Shown: piece after piece, positions 24,416-34,858 of the stretch
Numbering within the stretch: the stretch's first letter is position 1
How the letters are laid out: each line of letters opens with the position of its first letter
Source: Rutidosis leptorrhynchoides
Lineage: Eukaryota > Streptophyta > Magnoliopsida > Asterales > Asteraceae
Direction of reading: 5' to 3'
Length of the DNA stretch: 64,000 bases
Assembly: GCF_046630445.1 (NCBI RefSeq)
Contig: NC_092342.1
Span: 86,311,001 to 86,375,000, forward strand
Program-made: the position numbers and the translations under genes
Notes under the pieces: model-generated
What the model was told of the DNA's origin: nothing
What the model saw: only the letters and a program-made list of their open reading frames with translations
The model's database searches: none

Positions 24416-24838
24416 CATGTCATACCCCGTCCTAATCCATCTGGACGAAGTCATCAACATTTGGTCCCATTGTGATGATCGACTCCAAGTAATGTCTTTA
24501 AAATGAGCAAATGCACAGCGGAAGATTTCTTTCATACCTGAGAATAAACATGCTTTCAAGTGTTAACCAAAAGGTTGGTGAGTTCATAGGTTTATCTTAA
24601 AACAATAAAATTCATCATTTTGATAAACCATAAGATTTAAATGCTGCATGGTACAAATGGGCCCGAATCCTATACCCACCTGTAATGTACATGCGATATC
24701 TTTTAAATACAGTACACCTTTCTCGTGTATGAAATCCTTTTTCATAAATCTTAGTAACCGTACACTTATCTCGTGCACAAAAACTAATACATATAACCTG
24801 TGTATAAAAATCATTCTCTCGATACATAACATTCACAT

Positions 24839-24965
24839 CAATTGGTGGCAATTATTATGTCCACATAATTCAATGGTGGCAATTATCATGTCCACATAAT
24901 TCAATGGTGGCAATTATCATGTCCACATAATTCAATGGTGGCAATTATCATGTCCACAAAATTCA
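24839..24965. repeat. 31-bp minisatellite, four copies, in element A right LTR
   Basis: Same unit as at 17329, with one additional copy. Confidence 0.9.
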
Positions 24966-25630
24966 ATAATAATCCGCAGAACTTCTGTCTGCATAATAAT
25001 TCATTCGAGGAATGTTTTGCTTGTGTCTATCTCGTCGAACATTTATAAAAGCATTTCATGTATTCGCAGTTCAAAATATATTTCAAAAGCATTTAATAAA
25101 GCAGTTGTAAAAATAGCGCATGTATTCTCAGTCCCAAAAATGTAAAGAGTAAAAGGGAGCAAATGAACTCACTATACGATATTTTGTAGTAAAAATATTT
25201 ATACGACGATACTGAACAATGCAGGGTTGGGCTTCGGATTCACGAACCTATATCATTTGTATATATATTAAAACATATACTTGTAATTGAACAAATATAT
25301 ATATTTATTAGTGATATCATTTTTATATTAAAAATTTATAGGTTTCATTATTTGTTTAAATATATTCATTTCATATATTTTAAAGATATTACTATAATTA
25401 AGTTATGTATATTAAATATATCCTTATATGATGATCATTTGTTTGTGAAAATTTTAATTATGATAATATTATTTTTAGTAATAATAATGATATTCTTTAT
25501 AATAATAATGATAAAAGTGATAATAATAATGTTAGTAAAAATAATGATATTACTAATGATAATGATAATAATATTAATTGTATGAATGAAACTAATGATA
25601 TATTTTTAATATTTGTAATAATCAAATAAC

Positions 25631-25642
25631 AACAACAACAAC

Positions 25643-25703
<61 letters not shown>

Positions 25704-25725
25704 GTAATAATAATAATAATAGTAC

Positions 25726-25791
<66 letters not shown>
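25631..25791. repeat. (AAT)n tract, left side of the Helitron
   Basis: Runs directly into the Helitron's TC terminus; the tract continues at 30220-30242 on the other side. Confidence 0.95.
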
Positions 25792-25792
<1 letters not shown>

Positions 25793-25895
25793 CTATAAAC
25801 ATATAAAAGTTGACTCCTACATCCATTAATTAGGTTATAACCCATGATCTTGACTAAGGTTAGTTTGTTAACCATCCATGAATAAACCATGCTAT

Positions 25896-26004
25896 TTATT
25901 GGTAAAGAAAAAAAAAAACCCACACAAAGGCGCCTGTTAATTATAGTTCATTTTTTGTTGTTTATTGGGAAAGGAAAAAAAAAAAACCCCACACAAAGGC
26001 GCCT
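25896..26004 (+). repeat. Direct repeat near the Helitron 5' end
   Basis: Two copies, 25896-25936 and 25963-26004, of a block starting TATTGG, followed by an A run and then CACACAAAGGCGCCTG. It lies upstream of the RPA1-like gene and could be part of its promoter. Confidence 0.8.
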
Positions 26005-26574
26005 GGTGTTTAAGTTTGTCAAACATACGATATAATATCTGTAAACCTAAAAAACCACATCGGACCAAACAACCGGTGTCTTATTTCATCCGGCTTATCT
26101 CCACCGCTTCCTCACAACGTCGCACATGCAACATCTGGCATCCAACCGACGGTCGTTTAATCACACCTTCTGATCCTGCTGAGCATCAGATCTTTGATTC
26201 ACCACCGTTGGTGTCGCACAAACTCCCATCGTTTGGAATTCATGGCCTTTCACATGCACATCCATAACCAAACGGTTAGTTTCATCAATCTGAATTTTAA
26301 AACATTAAGTTCACCTGCAATCGAATTCAATTGAGACCTAAATTATGTCAACATTTATTAATTGTGTTTAATTGTGTTTAATTGGATTAGTCGGATGAAC
26401 TGAAGGAGTTTCACCAAATTCAACAACGATTCAGTTACAATTTAAATTCAGTTACATTTAATCATGTTTGTAACTTCATGAATTAATTGAATTTACAGTG
26501 TTTTAGGCCCCTATATATTGTGGGTATATGGTTTATGGTTATGCATCACTCCTCAAAAAACAACAAGTATTACA

Positions 26575-29500
26575 ATGGCCCAAAGTTCACAATCATCCAA
26601 TGCAGCTGGAAACATGAGTTACGTGTACCTCAACCAACTTGAGGTTGGAAAGCAAGCTATTGTCAAGGTAATGATATGCAGAATGTGGGATACCCACACA
26701 CCATATGGGAAGTATTTAAGCTCAGATTTCATCGCATCTGATAAAAAGGTATACCATTATTGTTTAAAATTGATATTATTTTTCACACCTCATCATACAC
26801 TTATGTGTTTTCAAGATTTTTTTGTGATATCATTCGTGTGTGATTAAAATAGTCAATGTTGTTGGTTGTGTAGATCGTTTGTCTTCTTATCTGCTCATGA
26901 TGTATACTATTGTCTTTTTTGTTTGTAGATGGTTTTTAAATATTGTGCAACACACTTAGTACTGTGTCATTGTTAGGGTTTTTTCCTGTTTAATCCATTG
27001 CCATTTCATTCTTATACATTCACACTCTACTATGTATAAACACATATTTATCTATATGCATACATTATATATGATGGTTGTTTCTGGTTTTCCTTTAGAA
27101 GTAAATGTTTACGTATCTGAATATTAGTAGTAGTCCCTCTGAATGTATGCTTTGCATAACAACACATCAGTGACTTATGTGTTTTCAAGATTCTTTTGTC
27201 ATATCATTCATGTGTCATTAAAATAGTCAATTTTGTTGTTTGTTTGTATCTCTTGACTTCTTATGCGTAACAATGCCATGTCAAACATGTTATCTAATTT
27301 ATTTAATCTATGTTGGAGCTCCAGATTAGTTATATTATATTCTATCTCCTCATGATGTATACTATTGTGTTTTTTGTTTGTAGATGATTTTTGAAAATTG
27401 TAGCACCCACTTAATACTCTGTCATTGTTATTGGTTTTTCCTGTTTAATCCATTGCCATTGCATTCTTATACATTCACACTCTACTCTGTATAAACATAT
27501 ATTTATGTATATGCATCCATTATATATGATGGTTATATGTATGTGTGCTGCGCATAACAACGCCATGGTGAACCTGTTATTTAAAGTATTAAATTTAAAT
27601 AGAAAGTATTGAATTCCTTTTGGAGTCATTTGTTAAGAATTCACACATACATGGAGTTTTCCTATTAGGCTGTTTACGTATTTGAATACTGATACTTTAG
27701 TCTACAAATGGATGTGTATGGAAGTTAGTTATTTAATTTTACAAACTTATAGACCTCCTTTTGCGGTCCTTTATTTCACACTTGCAGATAAGTACATGTA
27801 TCGTATAACATTGTTTAAGCATCTGAATTGTAGTGTCTGAAAATTTGTCATTTACCATGTACAGCAGGGTAACGTGATACAACTAACCGCTAAGCATAAC
27901 ATCGCCCACCATTTCATCACCCGGCTGAAGGAAGGATCTGTGTACTTACTGAAGGACTTTGAAGTGGTGGCGAACCGAGACGAGTACCGTATCCTAAGGG
28001 CCAACAATGTCATCATCCAGTTGCAAGGTTCAACTTACTTTGACAGGCAAGCAATCGCTGTGAAGGATGGTTATATCCGCCACCCGTTTGATTGCATAGA
28101 GATCGAAGACTTGGTCCTGACAGAGCGCAAATACTTAATCGGTATAATTTAAATTCTCCATATCCACCACTTAATCTCCGTAAACTTACTTTAGCCGACA
28201 CACTAACTGGTAAACGTATAATGTAGATGTGGTAAGACGAGTTACGAACGTCGGCTCGGTCAAGCCACAGCGCTACGGTTTCTCAACAATGGAGTTTGAA
28301 CTTGCGAACGAAAGGTTGATTCTACAATTAACCCCATTTCTGGAATGTTTTGACCCTGCATTTGTATATTACTTAACTAATTACAGCTATAACTACGTTT
28401 CTTTTACAGGGGCCATAAGATCCCTGTGACACTTTGGGGTGGTCTGGGTCAATCGTTGCTCGATAAGCTACCTGCATCACCTGCGTTGCGGTGCATCATT
28501 CTAACATCGGTGTCCGTCCGAAAAAACTACTTTGGTAAGCCCCACGCTCTTTGGATACCTAGGTGTTTACGTTTGCACAACCACTAAACAACCTGTTTCC
28601 GCGTGCCTATGCAGACGTTCTTGCAGTTTCAAGCTCCTCAACAACCATGATCATTGATGACAGCACCATACCCACCCTGCATGACTTTGTCGAGAAAATG
28701 AGGTACCGCACCCCCTAATATAATACAAACACCCTTACAACATATATATCAGTTTGCTAACAGCTTAAAAATGACATGAATTGCGCAGTACAATCGACCT
28801 TCCTGAAGACGGCGAACGTCGTTCCCCAGTACGCCATTTCCCCTTGCCAAAAGAAGGAACCCTGGCTGAGCTTCTGGATCTGGTTCAAAAAGGGAAACAC
28901 AACATTGTAACGTCCGGTCCCTTTGTTCAATTATTTATATCACTCTGTATTATCAAGTAACCAACCCATCTAACCTATAACTACTCCCATTGACTCTAAA
29001 ATTTGCAGCTTGATGTTTTCAAGCTTGAAGTAGAACTCGCCGGCATCCGGCTGCAAAATGGTTGGTACTACACCACGTGCAGCATTTGCAAGTCGAAAAA
29101 GGGAATGATGAGAAATAATCGAGGTTTTTACTGCGAGTCTTGCAAAGATAACGTACCAGAACCCATTACTCGGTATTTACTATGAAAATACCTTATTAAC
29201 AATGGTTTTCGAGCCCCGCTTTACCCACGTTTCACTACTTAACCACGGGCAGAATTGTATCTTACCCCTAAGATTATAACTTGACAGGTTCAGGATCGAA
29301 TTTGATGTCAGGGATGCAACCGGTGAGACTGTAGTGGTTGTATTTGACGAGTTGGGGGAGCAATTAACGAATACAACGGCACCAGCTCTTTTACTTGAGC
29401 TAGAAAAGGTTAGGGTATGTTTCTACATTGTGTCCACTTGCAAAGTAAAACTGCGTAACTCACCTCTTCATATATGTATATAGGCTACATGTAGAACTTT

Positions 29501-29768
29501 ATTGCCCAATGCGCTGGCCAACCTCATTCACACCAACCAAGTACTATTGTTGAAGGCACACTCATACTACAACCACGGTATATTTGAAAGCTTCAATTGC
29601 ATAAAAGTCTACACAGACGTGGTCATTCCCGAGACTCCACCAACGACTTTCATGGCTGTTACTAAGTATTTACAGTTGCTGCAGGTTACAATTTCAGCGT
29701 CACCACCAAAGAACCACAACAGAGATTACGCTAATATTTGTTTCCAGCAACATGTTCAAAAGGCCTAA
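26575..29768 (+). CDS. Replication protein A large subunit (RPA1/RPA70)-like gene with introns
   Basis: Nine exons in phase can be read: about 26575-26748, 27868-28141, 28229-28314, 28410-28534, 28615-28702, 28789-28906, 29009-29172, 29288-29414 and 29484-29768, giving roughly 480 residues. Exon 1 (YLNQLEVGKQAIVKVMICRM) is the first OB fold of the plant RPA1-like family; exons 2-3 (YRILRANNVIIQL, RRVTNVGS) follow it; exon 4 has IPVTLWGGLGQSL; exon 7 has the zinc ribbon CSICK...CESCK of the C-terminal DNA-binding domain. Most junctions have good GT and AG sites. The second acceptor is a CAGCAG tandem site. The family binds single-stranded DNA; Helitron RPAs probably assist rolling-circle transposition. 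No stop is visible within the exons. It is shorter than cellular RPA1 (about 600-900 residues). Confidence 0.8.
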
Positions 29769-29905
29769 TATTGCTATTGTCAGACCATCAGTGCACGACT
29801 ATCATGGCTGTTACTAAGTATTTACAGTTGCTGCAGGTTACACTTTCAGTCACCACCAAAGGACCACAACAGAGATTACGCTAATAAATGTTTCCAGCAG
29901 CATGT
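29650..29905 (+). repeat. Tandem duplication of the RPA1-like gene 3' end
   Basis: 29650-29755 and 29802-29905 are near-identical copies starting TCATGGCTGTTACTAAG. The first lies in the last exon, the second after the stop. The duplication is partial and non-coding in its second copy. Confidence 0.88.
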
Positions 29906-30191
29906 ATGATTTAACATAATTGGTGTATTACGCATTTCCGTCCCCTATTTTATCAACTACATTGTAACAATTCATGTATACTATAGTTGTAGCAATTATA
30001 ATTATCAACCGTTTCCTACAGTACCGTTTGCACTGGCATCTGACTAAATATTGATATTTACTTTCACTACATCCACTCAAAACCTTACAATATAAGCCCC
30101 CATTTGTTTTAGTGCAGGCCTTTTTTATAAACTAAGTTATTGTTACGACCACCACAAAACACCCGAAAAGTACACAAACCCAAGCCATGTA

Positions 30192-30219
30192 CGTGCAATG
30201 CACGGGCATTGTGTACTAG
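30192..30219 (+). other. Helitron 3' terminal hairpin and CTAG end
   Basis: CGTGCAATGCACG forms a short hairpin, followed 11 bp later by CTAG and a host T. This is the transposition terminator of the family. Confidence 0.88.
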
Positions 30220-30303
30220 TAATAATAATAATAATAATAATAAATATAGTAAATAAGAATGAGAACTACCTTCCAAAACAATGCTACAAAAAAATAATGC
30301 CAC

Positions 30304-30362
30304 AATCTAGGCTCGAACCGGCGACCTCTAGTCTAACACAAACACTCCTAACCATTACTCCA
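30304..30362 (-). other. tRNA-like stretch in element A right LTR
   Basis: Counterpart of 18340-18400; the minus strand reads CGGTTCGAGCC in the B-box position. Confidence 0.5.
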
Positions 30363-32664
30363 TCGTTTTATTTCTAATTTATCTAGTACCTAAATTCTTT
30401 TAACATCATTCTCTGTGTTCTTCTTCTGCTTCAACACATCATCATCTTTGTATCACCATCATACATCATATATTATTTGATTCGTGATTTCTCAACAGAA
30501 ACTAAAAAAAAAATGCAGCAGCAACATAATCTTTATCGTATAGCATCATCAAGACCTCATAACATCATTCATCATCATCCTAAATGTAAATCATCATCAA
30601 TCATTCTAGTTACCATCATTATTTGTTTATATCATTTTCTATCAACCCTAACATCATCATCTAACTTATCCTATTCATCGTCATCAATATTCTTAGCTTC
30701 ATCACCCTTTTCGTTCATCATCTTCATACATCATAACTCTTATTAACAAACACCATAATCAACATATTTTCTCATAGCCTAAATATCATCATCATCGATC
30801 TTAAACAGAAGAGGGCAGTAGCATCGTCTTCACCATTATTGTATCCACAATTTCGATTCCAAGCCCAATAAACTAACTTGATCCTCTCGGCCCAATTAGA
30901 ACCAGAAAAGTAACGGCCCAAATTCACAAACTAAAGAAGCCCAACAATTAAATCGTGGCTGTTTGGTTTTTAAAGAAAAAGGAACACAGAAAGTGGCAAG
31001 TTTGCATAATTGATACTTGGTTTTGGCACGTGCACTTGAAGGAACCACCTTGGTCCATAATAATTGTTAGTAGACAAGTGGGGAGCATAAATAATAACAA
31101 TACTTGATGGTGATGATTGAGTCAAAAGCTGCATATCACCTCTTCAAAAAGTAATAAGGAATAAATTGTTGTTTGGTTCTAATCTGGTCGAAAACAGTTA
31201 GTATTAATGGTTTTCGAGTATTGATCAGCGAATAGTAGTTGTTGATAAATAAAAAAAAATAGCAGTGAATAACAGAAGTAAGTAATAGCATGGAATATAG
31301 GTGGTGTTGGTCTGGTTCATATAGAATTTTAAACAACTCAGCTGCAGTAGCTCGAACATAAACAAAAAAATCATGGCAGCAGCGATGGTTGCAATGGTGA
31401 TTGATTACATGGTTCATGATGTGTTCTTGAGGTGGTTTGGTTTGGTGGGTTGTCTATGGTGATGAAGTGGTTGTCTAAAGGAGTTCGAGGTAGTGGCGGT
31501 TATGGTTTGGTGATGGTGCTTGAAGAAACATTAAGTATGCCGCAGCAGGTATTAGTAATTGGAGGTGGTGATCGGTTTGTGGTAGCGGTAACATGTAGCG
31601 ATACATAATGGTGATGATGTTTATGAAATAGAAACAAAAGCAATATTTGGTGAAGGGTTGGTTTCGAATATGATCAGGAAACAGAATATAAAAACGCAGG
31701 TTATGGTGTTCAATGTTATAGAAACCGAAAAGATAAATAAGGAAAAGAAAAAGTGTGGCTAGTTATCGATTGAAAGAAAAAGAAGAAAAGAAAGACAATG
31801 AAAGAAGATGGTGGTTGCTCAACATTGTGAAAGGTTCTCGGTTTGTAAACGTAACAACAACAGCCATTTTTCAACAGGGGGTTTTGAATTCATTTGATGA
31901 TGGTGTGAAGGTGATTCACGATGGTGGTTTATGGCATTTAATGATGGCGGTGGTGGGTGATCCTAATGAAGGTGGAAGGTGGTGATTGAAATGGGTGTTT
32001 GGTAAATTGATGGTCATTAGAAGTGGGTGTGATGATATACAAGTGTAGGTGCATGTATATATATATAAAGATGTTAGATAGATAGATGGTGGATATTATG
32101 TTCAACAAATAAGTCACAAGGGCAACAGTAACATAATAAATTAAAACGTGTGTGGAGCTGCCGATAGTTTTTCCCGGGTAGTGTATCGTGCTACATTGTT
32201 AATTAGTGGCGGATAAAAGTGTTCGGAAAAATCTCATATTTTTAAATTAACTATATTTATTTATTTTGGTCATTATGGTATAAAATTCGATCCTTAATTT
32301 GTTAAATAAAAATTATATCAACTGTCCCTCTCATTTATGGGTAAAATATAAAAAGTGTTAAAACTTAACAAATAGTTCCTAAATACATTTTTAGTAAGCC
32401 TAAAATTTATAGAACTCATTTTTGAATTACCGTTTACTTTAAAATCATATAAGTTTGAATTTAACTTACTTAATATCAATCGGGACATCAAATGAGTATT
32501 AAAATCATTTAATATTTAATTTTAATATACTTTATTTATATATATATATATATATAGATGTATTTTAAATAATAATTATTATAATATCTTATTTTTATTT
32601 ATTTTACATAATTAAATTTTAATAGCAATAACGTATAATATTTCAATTTATATTTTCAATTACC

Positions 32665-32667
<3 letters not shown>

Positions 32668-32737
<70 letters not shown>
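32668..32737. repeat. (TA)n microsatellite in element A right LTR
   Basis: Uninterrupted TA run of about 70 bp. Confidence 0.95.
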
Positions 32738-32746
<9 letters not shown>

Positions 32747-32918
32747 CTATTTACAATTATTGGTTCCTGAATCGCCGAAACTGGTCGAACATAATTGAAT
32801 ACATGAACATAGTTTTAAAATTTTCGAGACTAAACATTATAGACTTTGCTTATTGTGTCGAAATCATATGAAGATTAAGTTTAAATTTGATCGGAAATTT
32901 CCAGGTCATCACATAAAG

Positions 32919-33444
32919 AGCATGTGGGTCCGATGGTAGTGATTGAGGAACAAGCCGAAAGAATCGGCTTGCAGGTTTATCAAGGTGCAAAGGTACTAAA
33001 ACGGAGGCACAATATGCCAATACTATATCAGAGCACCCATCCACAGGTAGAGAGGGGTTCAGATGAGGAGATGAGGAAGCAGATGACATTATAGATGTCA
33101 TTAGGGATAGTTATACTGATGTTTATCAATATATAGATGAGGTGGAAATGAATAACCAGGCTAGGCATCATCGGTATGAGCAGTGGAGAGCCGCGGATGA
33201 GTATGAGCAATCCAGGCGACGCCAACACGATAGCTGGCAAGTTCATCAGCACCAAATCATGAGCCAGCTATCATATCAGGTACCACATAACTGCATCCCG
33301 ACTCGGCCTGCTTTTTATCCACCACATCAGCCTGACATCCGACCGCCCTTTAACCTGTACGACCCCAATCAAGCCTATCAGGACACATATCACCAACCAT
33401 GGAACCCGAGCGATGATATGAACTGGAATCCATATCCAAATTGA
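32919..33444 (+). pseudogene. Athila ORF-1 (env-like), 3' part
   Basis: Coding sense resumes here in phase with 16907, once element A and one duplication copy are discounted. The first part is open to a TAG near 33090; a frame change near 33070-33085 leads to the frame that includes 33142-33444, rich in Gln, Arg, His, Tyr and Pro (NNQARHHRYEQWRAADEYEQ, then a Pro/Tyr/Asn-rich tail), and ends at 33444. Charged C-terminal helices and Pro-rich tails are usual for Athila ORF-1. There is no obvious transmembrane segment in the visible portion. Confidence 0.7.
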
Positions 33445-33907
33445 TAGTGTTCCATTGGTGATTTCTTATCTTTTATTATTTTTATCTATTTATGTTAAAC
33501 ATTTAACATTTTGATACTTTTATGTAATGTTTAACATTTTTATTATTTTGTACTAATATTTAATTTTTGTAATTTGAAAGTGGGATATTAAGCCCCATTT
33601 CAAAATTCCATGCATGTTTATATTTGTATTGTATGTATTTTATCTTATGTACACAACATGGTAAAACAGTGCATTTTCAAAGACTGGCATTAAGTTCAGC
33701 AAAAGCAACTAATTTTGACGACAAGATGCAAAATAAATGTGATATAACAACTACAGGAATGAACAAATGATGTGCACCATTTATCATTCAAACAAACAAC
33801 AATATGTTTGAAAACTTTGGTAAAATTTAATCATTTTTCTACGCTAATCACCATCAATAATTTAAATTGTTACTGATTTCTTGCAAATGAGGGCATTGCA
33901 AGATCTT

Positions 33908-33922
33908 AAGTGTGGGAAGGGA
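33908..33922 (+). promoter_or_regulatory. Internal polypurine-tract-like box after env-like ORF
   Basis: AAGTGTGGGAAGGGA, second of three such boxes in the Athila element. Confidence 0.5.
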
Positions 33923-33997
33923 TTAAATTCTTTCGGTTTTAAAAATTTGACTTATACACTTGGTTTAATAGCCACTGTTAAACTTTACTAGTAATGC

Positions 33998-34076
33998 AGT
34001 AGTTGTATTAGAATCTAATGTTCTCTGATAATAAAGAACAGCCCTAGTCTTATATACTGACTACCCACTTCTAGTA
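33998..34076 (+). repeat. 79-bp block shared with the copia element, Athila copy
   Basis: An ungapped comparison by eye with 61145-61223 gives 74 of 79 identical bases. Weaker similarity extends 13 bases upstream, so that the copia GTAAAG and Athila GTAATG align. The origin is discussed under findings. Confidence 0.85.
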
Positions 34077-34853
34077 AAAATTTTAAATATTTTTTAACTA
34101 AATGAACTCAAAATCATGTTTATACATATTTATGAACGATAAAACTAGGTGTTAACACCGAAATTATTATTACCTCGGAAAGGACATAAATTGAGAAACA
34201 ACCCAAAACGCTTGAAGTCATTTAAAATGGAACAGAAGAGAATAAAAAGGCAAAGAAAGAAAAATAAAAGCCAAGTGTTGGAAAAATTTACCAAGTTATT
34301 TAAAACATATATCACATATTTTTGTACAAATAATTGAAGATACTTTTGTTTTGGGCGATATTAATCAGTTTTACCCAGTTTATTATAATATAAATGGAAT
34401 TTAAAAGGAAGTAAAGTCTTCCGAGAAAAAGACACGCGCTTCTTGATTTAGGTCAGGAAGTTGTCGTCAAGACCAGCTGTAGGTTGACGAAAAATCTAGA
34501 AAAGTCATCTCTAAAATTAGCAGGAAATCCACGGACCTCAGCATCAAACAGGCTCGCCAAGTGGTCAAACTTTTCCTATCTATGAGAGGATCTGTCTCGT
34601 ACAATGGGGGGCACCGTGTAAATTAGATTATAAGACTAATGAATCAGATCCCCAAAAATGATAATCTCTTTAAAGATTAAAAATCAGCATTTAAGCCTGA
34701 TATTACTCAATCCTTGAGATTGACCTTAAAGATTGAGAATTACAAACTTATAGAATTCGATGATATCTAAACTCGAGCTTGAACGAGAAAATATTTTGAT
34801 CAAAATTACAAACCGATTTAGTTTCTGAAACCCTATTTTCAATGCGTTCATTA

Positions 34854-34858
34854 CCATT
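34854..34858 (+). repeat. Target-site duplication of the chromovirus, left copy (CCATT)
   Basis: CCATT is repeated at 54060-54064, after the far LTR. Confidence 0.9.

Larger units (their letters stand above)
25792..30219 (+). mobile_element. Helitron, non-autonomous, carrying an RPA1-like gene
   Basis: The ends were found by comparing the two LTRs of element A: the extra DNA starts TCTATAAACATATAAAAG and ends GTGTACTAG followed by T. These fit the Helitron rule (5' TC, 3' CTRR, insertion between A and T, no target duplication). A hairpin, CGTGC-AAT-GCACG, lies at 30192-30204, about 11 bp before the CTAG end, as is typical. No Rep/helicase ORF is present. The only gene is RPA1-like, a known Helitron companion in plants. 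The two ends are of classic form, so the boundaries are secure to a base or two. Confidence 0.9.
16908..32913 (-). mobile_element. Element A: long-LTR, coding-poor retrotransposon (LARD-like), minus strand
   Basis: Two LTRs, 16908-20932 (4025 bp) and 24418-32913 (4068 bp once the 4428-bp Helitron is removed), are flanked by TAAAG. On the minus strand the Met-tRNA primer site (24404-24415) adjoins the right LTR, so the right LTR is the 5' LTR. The internal region is only about 3.5 kb and encodes a short acidic gag-like ORF but no protease, RT or integrase. Long LTRs with a small non-autonomous core recall LARDs. The family matches element B: both begin TGTGAYGAC and share AATTTCCGA and other blocks near the LTR start. 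It must rely on proteins from another element; the GGGACGAAATTTC stretch at its 3' end resembles Ty3 chromovirus ends, which hints at the helper. Confidence 0.88.
24418..32913 (-). repeat. Element A 5' LTR (right), interrupted by a Helitron
   Basis: It begins TGTCATACCCC, matching 16908, and ends GGTCATCACA before the TAAAG duplication. The 4428-bp Helitron at 25792-30219 splits the (AAT)n tract. Removing it gives 4068 bp, close to the partner. The minisatellite has four copies here, and (TA)n at 32668-32737 is longer than in the partner. Confidence 0.9.
33445..34853 (+). other. Athila 3' non-coding region, first part
   Basis: 1.4 kb with no recognised gene. It contains a polypurine-tract-like box at 33908-33922 and a 79-bp block at 33998-34076 that is also found in the copia env-like region at 61145-61223. 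A degenerate coding-like stretch near 34430-34620 (for example KTSCRLTKNLEKSSLKLAGN) may be the remains of another Athila reading frame. The open frame at 34149-34337 is Lys-rich low complexity and not credible. Confidence 0.65.
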
